Origin: Lichenibacterium minor
GTDB lineage: Bacteria > Pseudomonadota > Alphaproteobacteria > Rhizobiales > Beijerinckiaceae
Reading direction: 5' to 3'
Length of the DNA: 64,000 nt
Assembly: GCF_004137685.1 (NCBI RefSeq)
Contig: NZ_QYBB01000007.1
Location: 62,001-126,000, forward strand
Shown here: positions 60,650-64,000 of the stretch, piece by piece
Position numbering within the stretch: the stretch's first letter is position 1
How the letters are laid out: each line of letters begins with the position of its first letter
Program-made: the position numbers and the translations under genes
The notes under the pieces: model-generated
Databases searched by the model: none
The model's input: the letters and a program-made list of their open reading frames with translations, nothing else
Told to the model about the DNA's origin: nothing

Positions 60650-62113
60650 TCACCCGTGCTTGAAGATCGTCGTGCGCAGCGTCGACATGTCGTGCAGCGC
60701 CGCAAAACCCTTCTCGCGGCCGTGGCCGGACTTCTTCATGCCGCCGAAGGGCAGCTCGATGCCGCCGCCGGCGCCGAAGCTGTTGATGTAGACCTGGCCG
60801 GCGCGGATGCCGCGGGACACGCGCAGCGCCCGGTTGCCGTCGTGGGACCAGACGGCGGCCATCAGCCCGTAGTCCGTGTCGTTGGCGAGCTTGACCGCGT
60901 CCGCCTCGTCGTCGAAGCGCTGCACGGACAGCACCGGCCCGAAGATCTCCTTCGCGGCGAGGTCGTTGCCGCGCGGCACGTCGCCGTAGACGCGGGGCTC
61001 GACGAAGAAGGCGCCCTCCGGCACGCCGTCCGCGACCTGCCCGCGCGACAGCACCGGCACGCCGTCCTCCTCGGCGCGGTCGAAGAAGCGCTGGATGCGC
61101 TTCTTCTGCGTGGCGTTGATGACGGGTCCGAGGTCGAGGTCCATCTCCGGGGTGCCGGCGCGAAGGGCGGCGAACTTTTCGGCCAGGCGGGCCGTGGCCT
61201 CGTCGTAGATCCCCTTCTCGACCAGCAGGCGCGAGCCCGCCGAGCAGGTCTGGCCGGCGTTCTGCACCATCGTGTTGGCGATGACGGGGATCGCCACGTC
61301 GAGGTCGGCGTCGGCGAAGAGGACGTGGGGCGACTTGCCGCCGAGTTCCATCGTGCAGCCGATGTGGTTGCGCGCCGCGGCCGACTGGATCAGCGTGCCG
61401 ACCTCGGGCGAGCCCGTGAAGGAGATGAAATCGAGCTCGGGATGCGACGACAGCGCCGCGCCGGCCGCTTCCCCGAGGCCGGGCACGATGTTGATGGCGC
61501 CTTCGGGGAAGCCGACCTCGGCGGCGAGTTCGGCGATGCGCAGCGGCGTCAGGCAGGCGTCCTCGGCGGGCTTCACCACCGACGCGTTGCCCATGGCGAG
61601 GGCGGGCGCGACCGTGCGGCCGAACATCTGCGCCGGGTAGTTCCACGGGATGATGTGGCCGACCACGCCATGCGCCACGTGCTCGGTGGTGACGAAGTAG
61701 CCGGGCATGAACGGGATGGTGTCGCCGTGCACCTTGTCGGCGGCCCCGCCGTAATATTCGAAGTAGCGGGCCAGCGCGACCATGTCGTTGCGGGCCTGCT
61801 TCATCGGCTTGCCGGTGTCGCGCGCTTCGAGCTTGGCGAGTTCCTCGGCGTGGTCCTGCACCGCATAGGCGAGCCTGGTGAGCAGGCGGCCGCGCTCGGT
61901 GGCGGACATGCGGCCCCAGGCCCCGGCCAGCGCGCCCTGGGCGGCCTTCACGGCGCGGTCCACGTCCGGCTTGTCGCCCGCGGCGATCTCGGCGAAGGGC
62001 ACGCCTTCGGCCGGCGCCATCGTCTGCAGCGTTTGGCCGGACGCGGCCGGCGCCCAGCGGTTGCCGATGAACACGCCCTGCGCGGCGATGATGGACGACG
62101 AATGCACGTTCAT
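60650..62113 (-). CDS. Aldehyde dehydrogenase, NAD(P)+-dependent
   Basis: A 487-residue ALDH. Catalytic and cofactor residues are visible: IIPWNYPAQMFGRTVAPALAMGN, the GSPEVG loop, the general-base Glu in MELGGKSPHVLF (about 256), the nucleophile Cys in NAGQTCSAGSR (about 290) and the EIFGPVLSV motif. Betaine-aldehyde or medium-chain-aldehyde types are closest by style. GGGAGGA precedes the ATG. It converts the aldehyde made by the neighbouring alcohol dehydrogenase, if they share a pathway. Confidence 0.93.
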   Translation of the reverse strand: MNVHSSSIIAAQGVFIGNRWAPAASGQTLQTMAPAEGVPFAEIAAGDKPDVDRAVKAAQGALAGAWGRMSATERGRLLTRLAYAVQDHAEELAKLEARDTGKPMKQARNDMVALARYFEYYGGAADKVHGDTIPFMPGYFVTTEHVAHGVVGHIIPWNYPAQMFGRTVAPALAMGNASVVKPAEDACLTPLRIAELAAEVGFPEGAINIVPGLGEAAGAALSSHPELDFISFTGSPEVGTLIQSAAARNHIGCTMELGGKSPHVLFADADLDVAIPVIANTMVQNAGQTCSAGSRLLVEKGIYDEATARLAEKFAALRAGTPEMDLDLGPVINATQKKRIQRFFDRAEEDGVPVLSRGQVADGVPEGAFFVEPRVYGDVPRGNDLAAKEIFGPVLSVQRFDDEADAVKLANDTDYGLMAAVWSHDGNRALRVSRGIRAGQVYINSFGAGGGIELPFGGMKKSGHGREKGFAALHDMSTLRTTIFKHG

Positions 62114-62509
62114 GTCGAGTCCTCCCTTCGCGCGGGGCCCCGCGCGACCGTTTCATGCGAGATGGGGTGCCGGGCGCGCCGATGCCAAGACGATTCCGCT
62201 CTTCCCCTCATACGCCCCGGCGATGGGAGACGGCGGCGACGAGCCGAGGCGTGCCGGCCGAAGCGCCCCCGGGGGCCGGCCATCCTACCCGCAAGCGTCC
62301 GCTCCCCGCCAGCACGAGTCCGCGAGCCACGCCGCCGCGCCGGAAGCCGGGCGGCCGCATCGGCTCCCGAGCCCGCCGAGCCGGGGGACGAACGTCGCAC
62401 CGACCCGGTTCCGTGCCGATATTTCCAATCGATGGTTGCTTTCATTTCGAAACATGCAATCTTAGCGGGAGGTCGCGCGCCAGTCGACCGCAACCGGGGA
62501 GTCGAAGTC
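62114..62509. other. Divergent intergenic region before the 62510 gene
   Basis: This 396-base gap lies between the ALDH start and a divergent unknown gene, so it should carry promoters for both. A less GC-rich stretch at about 62408-62465 (ATTTCCAATCGATGGTTGCTTTCATTTCG) is the most promoter-like part. No clear -35/-10 pair or operator was identified. Confidence 0.4.
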
Positions 62510-62875
62510 ATGCCGCTTCACAGGGTGAACACGGGTCGCGTCATTCCGGGCATCGTCATCCCCAACACGGCGCAAAGGGCGGACTGTCAGAACGTGATGG
62601 CCATGCTCGACTACGCCGACATCGGCCGAGGGGCGGGAACCTTGCACACCAGTGGCGTGGCCCGCCTCGACATGCAGGGCAGGACTGCCGCCGGCGATGC
62701 CAACCTGCAGGTCCAGATCGGGGGCGGCACCGTGTCCGCACTGCTGGTGTCCAATACCGCCCAACACGAAACCAACCACCAGAACCAGGTCGGCGTTGCC
62801 AATGCCGCCATCGGAACCCTGAACCAAAGCATGGATTCCGGCACGATATGGCATCTGAACGGCTCCATCCCCTGA
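62510..62875 (+). CDS. Unknown protein with internal repeat
   Basis: A 121-residue protein from an ATG with GGGGAG upstream. It has no signal or membrane helix and is rich in Asn, Gln, Gly and Ala. Two related segments are visible: VIPGIVIPNTAQRADCQNVM (about 10-30) and TVSALLVSNTAQHETNHQNQ (about 71-90), each a hydrophobic strand followed by 'NTAQ' and a polar stretch ending in QN. This suggests a duplicated beta unit. The family is not recognised. It stands between the ALDH and LysR genes. Confidence 0.6.
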   Translation: MPLHRVNTGRVIPGIVIPNTAQRADCQNVMAMLDYADIGRGAGTLHTSGVARLDMQGRTAAGDANLQVQIGGGTVSALLVSNTAQHETNHQNQVGVANAAIGTLNQSMDSGTIWHLNGSIP

Positions 62876-63065
62876 CCGCCGGTCCCCGCTCGCTCGCAAG
62901 GATGGCGCAGGCCTCGAACGTGGCGCGTCGAAGGCTGTCCCGGATCTCGCCGGCCCACGACCAGGGCCGTCGCGAAGATCCGCGATATCGAAGCGAAGGG
63001 TCCTCTCGATCGTCGATGCGCCGGCGCTCCGGGGGCGGGGCCGCGCCTGTTCGGAGGGGCCCGCC

Positions 63066-64000
63066 TCACTCGCTGTTGCGCATCCGCGCCATGTGCCAGT
63101 CGCCCGACTGCACGAGGTCGCGCAGGGTGGCGCGGCACAGGCCCTCCACGGCCTTCGCGGCGCCGGTCGGCGGCCGGTCCGCGGGCTGGACCAGCGCCAC
63201 CATGCGGGTCAGCGGCGGGTCCACCGTCCAGGCGCGGAGCCGGCCGTCCTCCACCTCGTGCCGCACCGCGTGGCCGGGCAGGATCGAATAGCCGAGGCGC
63301 CGCCCGACGAGCTGCTTGATCGCCCCGTAGGCGTCGATGTCGATCGCGGTCGCGAGCCGCACGCCGCGGGCCGCCGCCGCGGCGTCGAGCAGGTCGCGCA
63401 GCCCATGGCCGGGGCTCGGCAGGATGAGGGGCAGCGCGGCCAGTTCGGCGAAGGGCAGGGTCCCGCCCTCGGGGTGTCTCAGGCCGTCGGGCGGCTCGGG
63501 CGCGCCGAACACCACCAGCGTTTCGACCAGGAGGGCGTTGGCGCGGAGGTCGCGGTCCTCCGGCAGGCCGTAGAGCAGCCCGAGGTCGACGCGGCCCTGG
63601 CGCAGCCAGTCGAGCACGTAGCCGCTCATGGCTTCCGCGATGCGCAGCGTCACCTTGGGGAAGCGTTCCCGCGCCGCCAGCACCAGCGGCACGCCGAGCA
63701 GCGGGCTGATGGAGGACGGCAGGCCGAGCCGCACCTCGCCCGAGGGCTCGGCGGCGCTGCCGCGGATCTCCCTCTGCGCCACCTCGAACTGTTCGATGAT
63801 GAGCCGGGCGTTGCGCAGCAGGATCGCCCCGGCCTCGGTGGGCTGCACGCCCTGCGGGGTGCGGAACAGCAGCGGCAGGCCGAGGTCCGCCTCCATGTTG
63901 CGGATGTGCAGGCTGAGCGCCGGCTGGGCGATGTTCAACTGCAGCGACGCCCGCGAGATCGAGCCGCATTGGACGATGGCGACGAAGTAGCGAAGCTGCC
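63066..64000 (-). CDS. LysR-family transcriptional regulator (5' truncated by window edge)
   Basis: The coding frame runs to the right edge without a start, giving at least 311 residues. The N-terminal helix-turn-helix is nearly complete: QLRYFVAIVQCGSISRAS and LNIAQPALSLHIRNMEADLGLPLLFR. The remaining 220 residues form the periplasmic-binding-like effector domain, with RLGLPSSISPLLGVPLVLAARERFP and GYSILPGHAVRHEVEDGRLRAW (given in parts). The style resembles Nac-type regulators. The position makes it a candidate regulator of the ALDH/catabolic genes, which is inference. Confidence 0.93.
   Translation of the reverse strand, partial: QLRYFVAIVQCGSISRASLQLNIAQPALSLHIRNMEADLGLPLLFRTPQGVQPTEAGAILLRNARLIIEQFEVAQREIRGSAAEPSGEVRLGLPSSISPLLGVPLVLAARERFPKVTLRIAEAMSGYVLDWLRQGRVDLGLLYGLPEDRDLRANALLVETLVVFGAPEPPDGLRHPEGGTLPFAELAALPLILPSPGHGLRDLLDAAAAARGVRLATAIDIDAYGAIKQLVGRRLGYSILPGHAVRHEVEDGRLRAWTVDPPLTRMVALVQPADRPPTGAAKAVEGLCRATLRDLVQSGDWHMARMRNSE

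Overview
The window is very GC-rich chromosomal DNA from an alphaproteobacterium, most likely of the order Hyphomicrobiales (Rhizobiales). Taxon markers are GcrA and TrcR (DUF1013) cell-cycle regulators, GANTC (CcrM-type) sites, a DUF1150 gene next to an Hsp20 gene, a DUF6894 protein, a conserved lgt/MidA-type methyltransferase/pgeF operon, and squalene-hopene cyclase, which points to a hopanoid maker. Family placement near Methylobacteriaceae or Beijerinckiaceae is inference. Most of the window is dense housekeeping DNA, with many 1-4 base stop/start overlaps of the ATGA, GTGA or TTGA type.

Layout. 0-13 kb: the tail of a DUF533-like gene, a CBS-domain protein, xylulokinase, the lgt-methyltransferase-pgeF operon, a LysE-type exporter, a DUF6894 protein, leuB, two unknown exported or anchored proteins, an acyltransferase-3/SGNH protein, rpmB and gcrA. 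13-22 kb: gcrA diverges from an argD-argF-hslO run across a GANTC-rich region. Then come pdxJ with a 2-oxoglutarate dioxygenase, pdxA, two single-domain response regulators, an alpha/beta hydrolase, a DsbB-like protein and tRNA-Arg(ACG). 22-30 kb: squalene-hopene cyclase, a cytochrome P450, an Mfd-family helicase convergent with and overlapping the P450, then DUF1150 and Hsp20. 30-43 kb: a 2-hydroxyacid dehydrogenase, an SH3 protein, an M19 dipeptidase, a DUF3291 protein, a GNAT, an M16 peptidase with thrC, trcR, a small lower-GC insert with an amber-interrupted frame, rluD-serB diverging from miaA, and an exported helix-hairpin-helix protein. 43-50 kb: a GNAT, an ExbB/MotA-like plus OmpA-like pair facing a flagellar operon (fliN, fliG, flhB, an unknown protein, a PilZ-like protein), then an M42 aminopeptidase.

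51-64 kb looks accessory. A lower-GC patch holds one orphan membrane protein. It is followed by a minus-strand catabolic block: hydratase, acyl-CoA dehydrogenase, MmgE/PrpD, SDR, SnoaL-like protein, two GST-like proteins, Fe-dependent alcohol dehydrogenase and aldehyde dehydrogenase. A LysR regulator, cut by the right edge, stands near it. A plus-strand MNT nucleotidyltransferase/HEPN pair sits inside the block. By comparison from memory, it has lost both the third catalytic carboxylate of the transferase and the acceptor tyrosine of the HEPN partner.

The items most worth a second look are the MNT/HEPN pair, the amber-interrupted coupled frame at 38955-39679, the GANTC cluster between gcrA and argD, the unknown and PilZ-like genes coupled to flhB, and the P450 beside squalene-hopene cyclase. 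No CRISPR array, rRNA, intact insertion sequence, integrase or prophage was seen.
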